Assembly (NCBI GenBank): GCA_031216915.1
Contig: CM062288.1
Location: 175,563,919 to 175,627,918, forward strand
From: Pictodentalium vernedei
Lineage: Eukaryota; Mollusca; Scaphopoda; Dentaliida; Dentaliidae
DNA length: 64,000 nucleotides
Direction of reading: 5' to 3'
Positions 22,951-32,821 of the stretch are shown piece after piece (positions within the stretch are counted from its first letter, which is position 1; each line of letters starts with the position of its first letter). The position numbers were made by a program, and so were the translations under genes. The notes under the pieces were generated by a model. That model did no database searches. It was not told the origin of the DNA and worked only from the letters and a program-made list of their open reading frames with translations.

Positions 22951-24402
22951 ATGGAAGTCATTGAGAGTAATAAGAGGGGCAAAAAACTTTGTCATGAAGG
23001 TTTCATGTACACTGTATCTGTAAGAAGGAAGAACAAGGTCTGGTGGAAATGCACTAAACGTGCTAAATCAGACTGCCGTGCAAGTCTCTGTACTACTACA
23101 GATTTCAACAACCCAGAAATAGTTAGACAACACAACCATCCTCCAGAAAATGTCAGTATCGCATATACCAAATTGAGAAATGAAATGCGAAAACAAGCAG
23201 CTTCTTCCTTAGATAAGCCATCACAGATCCTTGCAACAGCTGTTTCAAATGCTGAAAGTGAAGTCAAGTTGATGCTGCCAGACTTAGATAATGCCAAACG
23301 GAGTCTGAGATACCACAGAAGAAGTCCTCCTGTCCCCAAAAGTCTGTCTGAGCTGACCATTCCAGAAGAGTTTCAGAAAATATCAGACTCTGAACAATTC
23401 CTTTTCTTTGATAATGGACCTGATGCAAGTGAGCGTGTGGTTGCATTTGCAACAAATAGTGGACTCAATTATCTTGGCAGTGCAAGTACTTTATTTATGG
23501 ACGGTAATTTTGCAATGGCTCCTCCACTATTTCAGCAAATTTATGTTGTTAGGGTTAAGTTTCATGACAGTTTTTTATCTTGTGTATACGCTATATTACA
23601 GAAGAAGACACATACTTCCTATGAGACTCTGTTTCAAGCTATTGTAGATAAACTGACTGAGCTAAATATTGACTTGAATGTAAATACTGTTGTGACTGAT
23701 TTTGAAGATGGTGTGTTACGAGCTGTGAATGCTGTGTTTGGTAGACATGTACAGAGTAGATGTTGTTTCTACCATCTGACACAAAGCACTTGGCGCAGAG
23801 TGCAGAGTTTAGGTTTAGTGCAGTTGTATCGGGATGATGCAGACTTCAGACTGTTTTGTGGGAAACTGGATGCACTTGCATTCTTGCCAGTTTCAGATGT
23901 GCCTGATGGTATGAATCACCTCAAAGACATTGTTCCAGAAGAAGCCGAGGAACTGTTGAGGTATTTTGATGAAAATTATGTCACTGGTAGATACAGGCAA
24001 CCTCGCACCGCACCTTCAGATGTGTTGGCACCATTACGACTTAGATTAACTCCTCCAGCCTATCCTCCAGCTACATGGAATGTTAATAGTGCTACGCTGG
24101 ATGGCGAATCTCGTACAAATAATGCATGTGAAGGCTGGAACAACAAGTTCTACAATCTTGTTGGCCACCAGCACCCATCAGTCTGGAAAACTATCCAATG
24201 GTTTCAAAAAGAGCAAGCTCTGACCAATACAATTATTCAACAGGTGTCAGTTGGTTTGCTGCCTGTTATCCACAAACAGAAGTCAGCTGAATCCCTGAAT
24301 AGAAAACTGAAAAATCTGTGTGGTTTATATTCCCAAGGTTCACTTACTATTTCAGCTTTTCTTACTGGCATTGGCCAGAATATTAGATTACACAAGGTGT
24401 GA
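22951..24402 (+). CDS. MULE transposase with FLYWCH zinc finger, 483 aa
   Basis: The DDE transposase of the host MULE would bind its ends and cut and paste the element. A FLYWCH-type finger covers about residues 12-63 (F18, Y20, W32, C34, C42, H61, H63). The MULE core has D184 in LFMDGNF, D250 in VVTDFEDG, the C-x2-H zinc pair C272 and H275 in CCFYHLTQ, and E394 in NACEGWNNKF as the likely third catalytic acid. The ATG at 22951 is used because VIESNKRGKKL, just after it, is where related proteins begin this domain. Fuller relatives carry an upstream PHD-like finger, whose remnant is seen at 15484. That part is absent here, perhaps in a lost exon. The frame is intact. Confidence 0.88.
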   Translation: MEVIESNKRGKKLCHEGFMYTVSVRRKNKVWWKCTKRAKSDCRASLCTTTDFNNPEIVRQHNHPPENVSIAYTKLRNEMRKQAASSLDKPSQILATAVSNAESEVKLMLPDLDNAKRSLRYHRRSPPVPKSLSELTIPEEFQKISDSEQFLFFDNGPDASERVVAFATNSGLNYLGSASTLFMDGNFAMAPPLFQQIYVVRVKFHDSFLSCVYAILQKKTHTSYETLFQAIVDKLTELNIDLNVNTVVTDFEDGVLRAVNAVFGRHVQSRCCFYHLTQSTWRRVQSLGLVQLYRDDADFRLFCGKLDALAFLPVSDVPDGMNHLKDIVPEEAEELLRYFDENYVTGRYRQPRTAPSDVLAPLRLRLTPPAYPPATWNVNSATLDGESRTNNACEGWNNKFYNLVGHQHPSVWKTIQWFQKEQALTNTIIQQVSVGLLPVIHKQKSAESLNRKLKNLCGLYSQGSLTISAFLTGIGQNIRLHKV

Positions 24403-24614
24403 TATGTAATAATCTAACTAAATCATAATTAAGTTTGTTAAATTATTTTATAACTATGTACTATGTAGTACTTATACTGATATGTAATAATCCAACTAGT
24501 TTCAACGTGTGATATGTAATAATCTAACTAAATCATAATTAAGTTTGTTAAATTATTTTATAACTATGTACTATGTAGTACTTATACTGATATGTAATAA
24601 TCTAACTAGTTTCA
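24397..24614. repeat. 109 bp tandem duplication
   Basis: GTGTGATATGTAATAATC starts at 24397 and again at 24506. The two units are nearly identical, which suggests a recent duplication just after the transposase stop. Confidence 0.85.
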
Positions 24615-24679
24615 ATAATATAACTAAATCATAATTAAGTAATCTATCACTTTTATGAAATAAAAATAAGAAAGTGTGA

Positions 24680-24853
24680 CTCTTTTTCCTGTTTTTTTTT
24701 TTCCTACCCAAATCTGTTACTTTTTTTCCTGTTACTTTTTTACCTTATAAAAATAAGAAAGTGTTACTTTTTTTCCTGTTTCTTTTTTTCCTACCCAAAT
24801 CTGTTACTTTTTTTCCTGTTACTTTTTTTCCTGTTACTTTTTTTCCGATTACC
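24680..24853. repeat. right TIR array of the MULE
   Basis: About eight TGTTACTTTTTTTCC-like units, some preceded by CCTACCCAAATC, in two sub-blocks. Inverted relative to 17585-17690. Confidence 0.85.
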
Positions 24854-24862
24854 TCTCAAAAC

Positions 24863-25499
24863 ACAAGCTAAAGCAAAGAAATGAATCCACACAGTTATCC
24901 TTTTGCTGGCATGCTTTGAAGTCTGCTGAAGAGAACATATATATTTTTTTTGTCAATGAAATTCTAAAAAAGTTAGCTTTACTGGAACAAGCTCTTTGAG
25001 CTCGTTCCATTAACAGCAACATTTCTATCATTTCATTGACAAAATACATTTTACTGAGGTTTATTTTCGAGCTGGCAATATATAAATTTTGTCTCAGTGG
25101 AAATGGACTAAGTGGAATTCGTCTGAGTGGAACACGCAATATATTTTTAGATTTTCTACTTATTCCAAAACAAATTCATATGAATATTATTATTATATGG
25201 TATTAAAATTAGATTAAATGGGTTTGTATTGTATTGATGTTTCTATTTATTTTATTTATTACTCAAACAAAACACTTCTTAGCAATAAATCAATTTGGCA
25301 AACAGAATAGAGTAATAATATAAGAAGTATGGTGTTAAATTTTAGAGTCTAATTCAGTTAATTCACACACAATGTATTATATGTAACTTATTTATTGCTC
25401 AAGATTATGTACCTGTATGTTATTGTTGTTATTTGAGACAATTGTGTTATGGAAATAAATCACATTGACACTTTTTTGACAGTTTTAGTTTTTATTATT
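24863..25499. other. interior of the outer element
   Basis: AT-rich non-coding DNA between the MULE and the right inner TIR. It contains a GGAACAAGCTCTTTGAGCTCGTTCC hairpin segment (near 24980-25008) related in layout to the GAATGAGCTC hairpins in later introns. No gene seen. Confidence 0.45.
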
Positions 25500-25548
25500 A
25501 GATGTGTCCTAAAGGTATAAAAACCAGCAGGGGGGCAGGTGTCCTGTT

Positions 25549-26575
25549 CGGGATCATCTCAACAGCATTTATTCGCATCTCTGAACTCAGAGTGCGAGCA
25601 TCCTAATCATCGCCTTCATTATGAAAACACTGGAACTACCAGCGCGACTGAAAAAAACGATAGCAGCTCTGGGCGTCTCTTGCCCTGTCACCTGGACTAT
25701 CCAGGGGACAGGCAAGAGCGTCCATCTGTCTCTTGAGTTCAAGATCGAGGAAGATAAGAAATCACCACCCTACTCGGGGAGAGGTAGTACCTTTGATGAG
25801 AGGATCCCCTCTCACACTGATCCTCACCCGAGTAGGTCAGGAGGCCCTGAGAAGAGAAAGAGAAGAAAGAAGAGCCCGTCCACCAAGCGGAGGGATTCCC
25901 GACGCTTGGAGGCATTCTTGGAGATGAAGAAAGAGAAAGGTGAGGAAAAGAAAGAGCCAGAGGCAGCCACCACTTCCCCTCCCACTCCCACAGACAGCCC
26001 CATCCAAATGCCGGCTTCCCAGTCGGTATTGTCGGATGTGGAAGAGTCTGTGGAGACTGAGGTGGAAATGGAAGCTGTCCTCTCGCCTCTTCCTGATCCC
26101 CACTCGCCTCTTCCTTCTAAACCAGAATGCCAGGACGCGGATGACAGGATAGAGAACATCTTACAGGAACACCAAATACAAGGAGACCTTCACAGGCAAG
26201 AGATGGACAGGAAATACCAAGTATTCCTCCAACAAGTCGAAGAAGCCAAAAAACTAATAGACGCCAGAAACCTACAACAACAAAAGACTCAGCAATCACC
26301 CACAACCACTCCAGACTCGGCTGGGACCAGACCCTACAAAACTCAGCAACCACCATCAGGCAGCCCACCAACGACACCAACTACCACTGTCTCTCCTTCC
26401 AAACCTCCACCTCTGAAAAAGAAGCAGAAAAGACACAAGCGCCGCTAACAACCTACAACTTCTCCTCCTTTACCACGGTCTGACACTTTCAAATTCTACA
26501 GCTAATGAGGGTCAAAAGGGGCTTGCTCCTCAAATCGTCCCTGCGTGCCTTCGGCGCGCAAAACCATTTGATTCA
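25549..26575 (+). mobile_element. 1.03 kb protein-coding retroposon with 10 bp target duplication
   Basis: GTGTCCTGTT flanks it exactly at 25539-25548 and 26576-26585, and removal restores the outer element's TIR. It has a 72-base leader, one 275-codon ORF and a 120-base UTR. It ends with TGCGTGCCTTCGGCGCGCA, the same 3' hairpin as the LINE/SINE ends at 14896 and 22925. It lacks endonuclease and RT, so it probably uses a LINE's machinery through the shared 3' end. Confidence 0.8.
25621..26448 (+). CDS. basic, low-complexity retroposon protein, 275 aa
   Basis: Intact ORF from ATG to TAA inside the retroposon. The N-terminal 40 residues look folded (LPARLKKTIAALGV, TWTIQGTGKSVHLSLEFK). A highly charged K/R and E-rich stretch covers about residues 70-120, then a P/S/T-rich acidic stretch. 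A short likely coiled coil lies at about residues 170-220 (ENILQEHQIQGDLHRQEMDR, VEEAKKLIDARN). The tail is Pro/Thr-rich and ends in KKKQKRHKRR, a probable nuclear signal or RNA-binding patch. I do not recognise a named family. The layout would fit an ORF1-like RNA-binding protein, which is inference. The CDS is open despite the element being nested in a transposon arm. Confidence 0.65.
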   Translation: MKTLELPARLKKTIAALGVSCPVTWTIQGTGKSVHLSLEFKIEEDKKSPPYSGRGSTFDERIPSHTDPHPSRSGGPEKRKRRKKSPSTKRRDSRRLEAFLEMKKEKGEEKKEPEAATTSPPTPTDSPIQMPASQSVLSDVEESVETEVEMEAVLSPLPDPHSPLPSKPECQDADDRIENILQEHQIQGDLHRQEMDRKYQVFLQQVEEAKKLIDARNLQQQKTQQSPTTTPDSAGTRPYKTQQPPSGSPPTTPTTTVSPSKPPPLKKKQKRHKRR

Positions 26576-26585
26576 GTGTCCTGTT

Positions 26586-26720
26586 AATAAAATTTGGTAG
26601 GGGAGGCAGGTGTCCAACCCTGGAAAATCATGAGGGGGGCAGGTGTCCCCTTCTATCAATTTTGACAAGGGGGGGGGGGGGGAGGGGCACACAGCCGGGG
26701 GGCAGGTGTCTGTATCCCAT
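26586..26720. repeat. right TIR array of the outer element (outer part)
   Basis: Inverted copy of 17285-17415 with three GGGGGGCAGGTGTC units and a G run. The inner part of the same TIR is at 25500-25548, displaced by the 1.03 kb retroposon. Confidence 0.85.
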
Positions 26721-26825
26721 ATTTGCATGGCCATTTGATATGAGTCATTTTGAGTTCTGTTAATTAATGTTTGTCTACAATTTAAAAAGTGTGTTGTTTT
26801 TCTTTTTCCCGCCCATAAAAGTCTT

Positions 26826-26940
26826 GTGGCAGACGTTCAGGGTAAAATGTTGGAGGCCGGTTTGGGTGAAATGCAGAGGCTGGTTTGGGTTGGTTGGAGG
26901 CTGGTTTGGGTAAAAATGTTGGAGGCTGGTTTGGTGGTGG
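26826..26940. repeat. GGTTTGGGT/GGAGGC minisatellite
   Basis: Imperfect units such as TGTTGGAGGCTGGTTTGG, in inverse orientation to the minisatellite at 12757-12843. It directly abuts the 5' end of the truncated LINE. The apparent ORF start here is a product of the repeat. Confidence 0.6.
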
Positions 26941-29777
26941 TTCAGATTCTGAACAGGGATGCTAGATGTAAGGGGAAATGGACCTGGGAGAGAAAGGACA
27001 GAAAATCAATAATTGACTACATTCTCACAGATATGAATTTATGGAGGGAGGTGATAAGGGTAGAAGTGGATGATGAGGGCAAAATGGAGTTGGATAGTGA
27101 TCACAACTTGATTACAGTGACGATGAGGGCCAAAAACCTAGAGAAAAGGAAAGGAAGCTTCAAGGAGATTTGGGAATTCAAAAAGGATGCCGACTGGGCG
27201 AAGTTCGAAGAAAAACTGAAACCAAAGCTTGCAGCCGAACACAAGGGGGGTAGTGTCCAGAAGATGGCCGACGCCATTGTTGCGATCCTAGTGGAGGCAG
27301 GGAAGGAAAGTGTAGGAAAGATTAGGGTGCAACACGGGAACTTGGGTACAAAGTGAACGAAGAACTGAAAAGGGCCATAAAGGTTAGAAAAGCTAAATGT
27401 GCTGCATACAGGAGAAGTAGAAAACTTAAGGGGGTGGAAAGCAGTGAGGCCATGGTAGAAAAGGAAGAATACCAACAAGCACGAAATAAAGTAAACAAGA
27501 TTAAAGACGACAACCGGAGAGTGCGAAATAGCAGTCTTATTAGGACGATAAGAACGACAGGGGGGTCGAATTCAAGCATATTTTGGAAATGGGTGAACAA
27601 ACGTAACAAAGGGAATAACCAACAGAGCATTAAAGTAGATGACAGAGTTACAGAAGAGCGAGATCAAATCGCATTAGAACTAGTCAAGCACTGGGAAAAG
27701 GTAAACGATAAGCGATGGGGCATGGGGAACCCACTGGAGTGTCCGAACCAGGTCGAGAAAAATCTCTCGGACTTCGTGTGCAGCAAATCAAAACTGAGGA
27801 GGTGCGAAGGGTGATCTCAAAATTGAGGAATGGAAAAGCGGGAGGGGTGGACGAAATTCCTAACGAGTTTATCAAAAAAGGGGGAGAGGAACTCTTGGAA
27901 AGCCTAACTGCCCTATTCAATCTAGCCATAGAAAAACAAGAGGTCCCAATGGAGTGGAGGGAAAGTAAAGTGACATTTATTCACAAAAAGGAGGAAAAAG
28001 ACGTCTTGGATAACTATCGAGGGATCTCTGTCAGCAGCAACATTGGAAAAGTCTTCTGTAAAGTCCTGTATGGGAGATTAGAGGAGGTGATTGAGGAGAA
28101 GGGTTTTTTGGGAGAAATCCAGAATGGCTTCAGAAAGGGAAGGAGAGTCACTGACCATCTTTTTCACGCTATCCCAAATGATAGAATCCGCGAAAGCAAA
28201 AAAGAAAAAGATGTTCATGGCCTTTTTGGATGTTAAAAAGGCATACTTATATGGAAGTAGGGTATGTGGCGCAAGCTGGAGGCTCTGGGCTAGGGGGGGG
28301 GGGGGTGAGTGGGGGGGGGGCGAGTTTGTTGGGATTATGAAAGCATTATATAAAGATGTACAGAGTGAACTTAGCCTGGGTAACATTACAACAAAACGTG
28401 TGCCTATGGAGATAGGCCTAAAACAGGGGTGTATCCTTTCGCCAATTCTTTTTGCATTGTATATCAAAGGTTTAGGAGATGAACTCCTGCATAGCGACGA
28501 GGGGGTTGCAGTTGGTGACTTGAAGATCCCAGGGCTATTTTTTGCAGACGATATGGTGCTAGTGTCAGAAAGCGAAGAGGGGTTAGAGAAGATGCTGGGA
28601 ATTGTTGGGAAATATGGGAGCAAATGGAGACTCGAACTTAATGAAAGCAAGAGCAAAGTTATACCCGTGGGCCGCAAAGTGGACCCCACTCAAAGGTGGA
28701 GAGTGGGGGAGTTCTGCATTCTGGAAGGTAGCAGTAGACTTCTTAGTGTAGGAGAGACTAGTGACTATGAATGCCTGGGGGTAAATATAAACATCACAGG
28801 AAGGGGCATCTACCGAAACCACACAAATAAATTGATTCTGAAGGGGAAGCGAATCCTTAACCAAATGAAACTTATAGGGAGAAACAGTTTCAATAAGGTT
28901 TTCGTGGGGAAAAGCATTTGGGAAATGGTGGGTCTGCCAAGTATAACACACGGTACGGAAGTTGTACCCCTAAATCAGACAGCTGTTAAGAGCTTGGAAA
29001 TCCTGCAGAACGATGCAGGCCGATGGATAACAGGCTCGAGTAATGCTGCAGCACTAGAAGCAATCAGGGGCGAGCTTGGGTGGATGAGGATCAAGGACAG
29101 GATAGACCTATTGAAACTCGGTTATCTTAATTATTTGGTAAATCTCCCCGATAGCCGATGGTGTAAAGTAATGTTCCTGAGAACTTTCAACTCAAATATC
29201 AAGACGGGGTGGATGGTCCAAGTGAGGGAGCTAGTAGAAAACTACTCAATGGAGATCTCGGACCTTGACGTTGGGGCAAACCAGGGCAAAAAGATCGTCA
29301 GAGAAAGGGTCATGGAGGATTGTAACTGTAATTGGCGAGAGGGGGGTCAAATCAAAGAGATCTTTGGGTGGCCTGCGTGATAAAGAGAAGCCTGGTTTTG
29401 AAGAGTACCTTGATGGCACCTTTGGGGGGTCACTGTTGTTCAAGCTGAGGTCGCAGTCCCTGGAGCTGAGGGGAAAAATTGGGAAAAACACTGAAAAGGA
29501 GTGCCAGATGTGTAACGTGGGCGTGGTGGAGACCCTGGAACACTTTCTTATAGAATGCCCAAAATACCAGTCTAAAAGAACAAGATTCACGGGGAGTATA
29601 ATGGAAAAGTGGGATGGGAGAATGAAGGACATGTGGTTAGGGGGCGACTCAAAGGAGAGGGTTAATATACTAATCGGAGAGATTGGGAAGAATGGGGCAA
29701 GGGATGTCATCAAGCAGTTCGTCTCTGAGTGTTGGGAGGAGAGAAGAAGCGCGGGAATAGGGGGAGGCAGTTGGTAG
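26941..29777 (+). pseudogene. LINE B polyprotein remnant (EN C-terminus, RT, CCHC)
   Basis: Endonuclease end: SIIDYILTD with LDSDHNLITVT (about 27005-27110). Thumb/linker region: 27353-27814. RT starts with KLRNGKAGGVDEIPNEFIKK (27815-27880), DNYRGISVSSNIGKVFCK and GFRKGRR. Motif A is MFMAFLDVKKAY (about 28210-28245), motif B GLKQGCILSPILF (about 28415-28455) and motif C FFADDMVL (about 28540-28565). A C-x2-C-x8-H-x4-C knuckle, CQMCNVGVVETLEHFLIEC, lies at about 29503-29560. Two G runs (28292-28320) fall between motifs A and B and read as GGGG. At least four frame breaks. Confidence 0.85.
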
Positions 29778-29855
29778 AACATGGGTAACCAAGGCCTTCT
29801 CATACGAGAACCGCGACAAATCAGCGGCCGGCCGAAGTGTTATTATTATTGCTAC
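26941..29855 (+). mobile_element. LINE B: 5'-truncated APE/RT non-LTR retrotransposon
   Basis: It starts within the endonuclease and ends at CAAATCAGCGGCCGGCC, GAAGTG and a short TTATTATTATT tail, with no poly(A). Two more 3' fragments of the same family lie at 13249-13510 and 16400-17155. Frame changes near 27355, 27790, 28230 and 29370 break the coding sequence, so it is dead. The ATT tail and C-terminal CCHC favour an I/R1/RTE-like group over L1; the exact clade is not fixed. Confidence 0.88.
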
Positions 29856-29867
29856 ATATATACATGT

Positions 29868-30135
29868 AAGTAAGGGAAATTTGTTTACTTTAAAATTTCC
29901 AGCCTCTGATATTGCATAAATTCAAATTAAATACACACAAATTATACACCAAAATGAAGGTTGTGATGTATAGAACATGCAAAATATATGCAGTCTGCTC
30001 ACAGCAGTTGACAGCAGGCACCAATGGTTCCTGAAGTCTGCTACCATATTTGTACCAGAACTGGTAATAAAATAATATTTCAGGAAAACAACTTGTGGCC
30101 AAATGTGCTTCAGATATCCAAGAAAAAAGTACACA
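29868..30135 (+). mobile_element. single-arm copy of the 11 kb foldback family
   Basis: It matches the left arm at 11028-11290 (GTAAGTAAGGGAAATTTGTT, CACCAAAATGAAGGTTG, CAACTTGTGGCCAAATGTGC, ATATCCAAGAA) at perhaps 75 to 80 percent by eye. No inverted partner was found nearby. Confidence 0.7.
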
Positions 30136-30455
30136 ACATTGAAGTACGAAACATCCAGATATCCTTTGTTAAGGAATTCAGCTGTCGGGATAGTTGATAT
30201 CTATCTAGATGTTATTTTAAAGGGACCATTATCTGCTTTTATAAATGCCATTATTCTTTTATCTACTCAGTTTCACTGGAGTTATAGATGGAAAGTTCTG
30301 TTGGTCTTCACATGTGACAGATAAGTCTTGAAAAAACTTTCAGCATGAATTCACCATATTACAGCATAATTGGCTATTCTATATATTTATATTGCACAAT
30401 GAGTTCATTGAATGGATTTTTTCACCAATGATTTCCTGAGTTAAATTTAGATGAA

Positions 30456-30517
30456 TTTTTCATCAAATCTAGTCATGGCTGCTGTGAAGCAGCCATGACT
30501 AGATATGATGAAAAATA
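30456..30517. repeat. 29 bp-arm hairpin MITE (TTTCATCAAATCTAGTCATGG family)
   Basis: Arms ATTTTTCATCAAATCTAGTC...GGCTGCT and the reverse around a 4-base loop. Copies with the same flanks occur at 33604-33660 and 42538-42612, so this is a dispersed family with a central hairpin, at least 200 bases long including right-hand homology (GAATATC...CAGCAGTATG...AAGGAGTTAA type). Confidence 0.75.
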
Positions 30518-30630
30518 TTTTGAAAATACTAGGCAGGTTAAGAGTTAATTGCAGTAATATCAGAATAGGAGAATGATTATGATTTTTTGTAAGATGTTTT
30601 CCTTTCTCGTGTTACTAATATTACATAAGT

Positions 30631-30660
30631 GTGGGGGGGGGGGGGGGGGGGGGGGGGGGT
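30631..30660. repeat. G homopolymer (about 29)
   Basis: Uninterrupted G run in intron 1 of CDK5. Confidence 0.9.
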
Positions 30661-31436
30661 ATTCTGTATATTGTGTTATCTTAAGAATTCGCCCTACTGT
30701 CTGATTTTATTATTTTATTACATGCCTGTTCTATGTAATCCCCATCTCCAGCAACACTAAACAATGCGGAAAATAAAAATCTGTTCCGTACATATGTGCA
30801 GAATGGAAATCTTTGACAGACTATTTTTAGAAAGAAGCGAAATTTCACTGGAGTTTCTACAAATCATGCACCTCAGTTACAATTTGAATTGCTAGCGATA
30901 GCTGAAAATCATCCCCCGACTTTCATTGTGTTTTATATGCCAATAAACAAATAGAACACATTGGAACTCGGGGGACGAAATAGTAACACAGGTTCCCCTT
31001 GCAAATTGGCGATAAAATGTGTTCTGTTTGTTGATAGTTGTCAAATGAATTGCTGAGTGTCCTTCTAATATTTTTATAGACTTGAAGGCATGTAATAAAC
31101 ACAGAATGACATGCGCATGTGAATGGGTTAATCGATATGGCACTTGTGCCATCGTGGAAGGTTAAAACTCCTGGCTTTTGGCCTCTCGTTCTATCCTTCT
31201 ATGCTGGCACTGATGCCATATTGATTAACGCATTCACACGCGTGTGTCGTTCTGTGTATATATTATCCATTGTGGTTAACAGAATTTTCAATCTTTTTAA
31301 CTGGTAGAGTGCTGGAAGCCCATATTTGGGCTTTATTCTGAAGTGCAGGTACTGCAACTTAGAGGCTTCATATTCTATGGACATGCTTCATATAATCTTT
31401 GAAGTGGAATTATTTAGTCTGTAAGCATTTATCTGG

Positions 31437-31485
31437 TCACAATTTATGGGAGAGTGCCTGTACTCTCCCACAAATTCAGACAGGG
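31437..31485. repeat. ACAATTTATGGGAGAGTGC hairpin MITE, copy 1
   Basis: ACAATTTATGGGAGAGTGCC against a right arm ACTCTCCCACAAATT. Copies 2 and 3 are at 32097-32142 and 40097-40141; copy 3 is nearly perfect. Left flanks share TTCATAT..ATCTTTGAAG and ATTTAGTCT, so a longer element spreads with it. Confidence 0.78.
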
Positions 31486-31821
31486 ACATGACATGTGAAC
31501 ATATTTTGCTGACCAAAAATAATTTAGCACTCTACCAGTTAAAAAGCTGTTCTTTGCTTAAAAACCTTCAGTTTCTCACAAGTTGTCCATAAAATTGTGA
31601 ATCCATGACCAGGGGCCATAATGCCTACACCCTTGTTTAATTGCACTTCACAATAATTATCTGAGATAACTAATATCTTGGGAAGATAATCTAAGTCTGT
31701 TAGGTCATCTGAGGTGTATATGTATCTTCTACAACTGATCTAACAGTACATGTATACATGTCTAGAGTATTATTATGTCTAGTCCTTCTCTGGTTTGTGT
31801 TTAAGATATCCAATCACAAAA

Positions 31822-32545
31822 CAAGGGGTGGGGGCATGTGTGAATTCAAGTACCATTTTAAGGTTTCTCTAGATTAGAAGGTGTTTTGAGCCTCTCTCTC
31901 TCATTGTTGTTGTACACAATCAAAGCCAAGATTTGGTATTGTCGTAATTCTCTCACTAATACACATGTAGTATTGTATGTTTAGCATTTGGATGAATTCA
32001 TACTTGATATCCTTAATCTATGGCTGCATATTCCGTGGATGTGTTCTTCAAATTTTCATTAAAGTGGAATTATTTAGTGTGCAGGGATTTGCCTAGTTAC
32101 AATTTATGGGAGAGTGCTTATGGGTACTCTCCCATAAACTGTAATAAGGCAAAATTTGTTCAAAAATTTTAACAATTTAAATTTTGATGATCAAAAATTA
32201 TTTAGCACTGCACCAGTTAAGTAAGCTAGAAATTTTACAAGTACTTGCCACTGTGTGGTTGAGTAATAGTGAAATGAGTTGTCTGCTAGTAACTACATGT
32301 ACCTAAAAGTACACATAACAGGGGGTGGGGGCATGTGTGAGTTCAGGTACCTACATTTATGGTTTACTTTCTCCAGATTAGAAGGTGTTTTGAGCCTCTC
32401 TCTCTCGTTGTTGCTGCACCATAATCAATGCTAAGGCTTGGTATTGGAGTAATTCTCTCACTAATAGTACATGTATTATTAATAGAATCCTCTTACGTAT
32501 GTTTAGCATTTGGATGAATTCATACTTGATATCCTTAATCTAAGC
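31822..32545. repeat. direct repeat pair of about 200 bp
   Basis: 31822-32015 and 32320-32545 share GGTGGGGGCATGTGTGA, AGATTAGAAGGTGTTTTGAG, CCTCTCTCTCT, ATTCTCTCACTAATA and TTAGCATTTGGATGAATTCA followed by TACTTGATATCCTTAATCT. A hairpin MITE copy lies between. Probably a local duplication later separated by the insertion. Confidence 0.75.
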
Positions 32546-32821
32546 ATTGCCAAGTACGTTACGCATCTCAGATAAAAGAAAATCATGGTAATTCCAGAAT
32601 GTGATTCTGTTTTCTGTCCTTAGTCTTTTGATCTGTTAATGCTGATCTGTTAGTATTGCCAGGTGTAGACTGTTGTGTTATCATTTCTCTTTAGAGGTTA
32701 AAAAGTCTAGAATGAATTATAAAGCCTGCTTTATCCACTATCTTTAACTTTATGTGGTCCCTCCTTCCTCTTACATGTATTTATTCAGCTGGTCTGGGGT
32801 CAGTGGTGATGGTTATAAATA

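Larger units (their letters stand above)
17578..24853 (+). mobile_element. MULE DNA transposon inserted in the outer element
   Basis: The perfect 9 bp repeat TCTCAAAAC lies at 17569-17577 and 24854-24862; 9 bp is the usual MULE target duplication. Inside, the ends are inverted arrays of GGAAAAAAAGTAACA (17585-17690; reverse at 24680-24846). The element carries the FLYWCH/MULE transposase gene at 22951-24402. It was later hit by a Jockey-like LINE (18008-22023) and a LINE/SINE 3' end (about 22442-22925), so the original was roughly 2.8 kb. With its transposase reading open, this is the best candidate in the window for an autonomous, fairly recent DNA transposon. Confidence 0.82.
17263..26733. 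mobile_element. outer TIR element built from GGACACCTGCCCCCC arrays
   Basis: The left TIR (about 17285-17495) and right TIR (26586-26720 continuing at 25500-25548) are inverted copies. They share in order a C/G homopolymer, TCAAAATTGATAGAA, GATTTTCCAGGGTTGGACAC, CAAATTTTATTAACAGGACA and CTGCTGGTTT. The 15-mer GGACACCTGCCCCCC recurs four times per arm. TTTGATAT occurs just outside both ends (17255-17262, 26734-26741) and may be the target duplication. Without the MULE at 17578-24853 and the retroposon at 25549-26575 the element would be about 1.1 kb with no gene, so it is non-autonomous. Confidence 0.8.

Noticed and set aside
28078-28689. 203-codon minus-strand ORF
   Set aside because: Antisense shadow of the LINE B reverse transcriptase, with proline-rich sequence from G runs.
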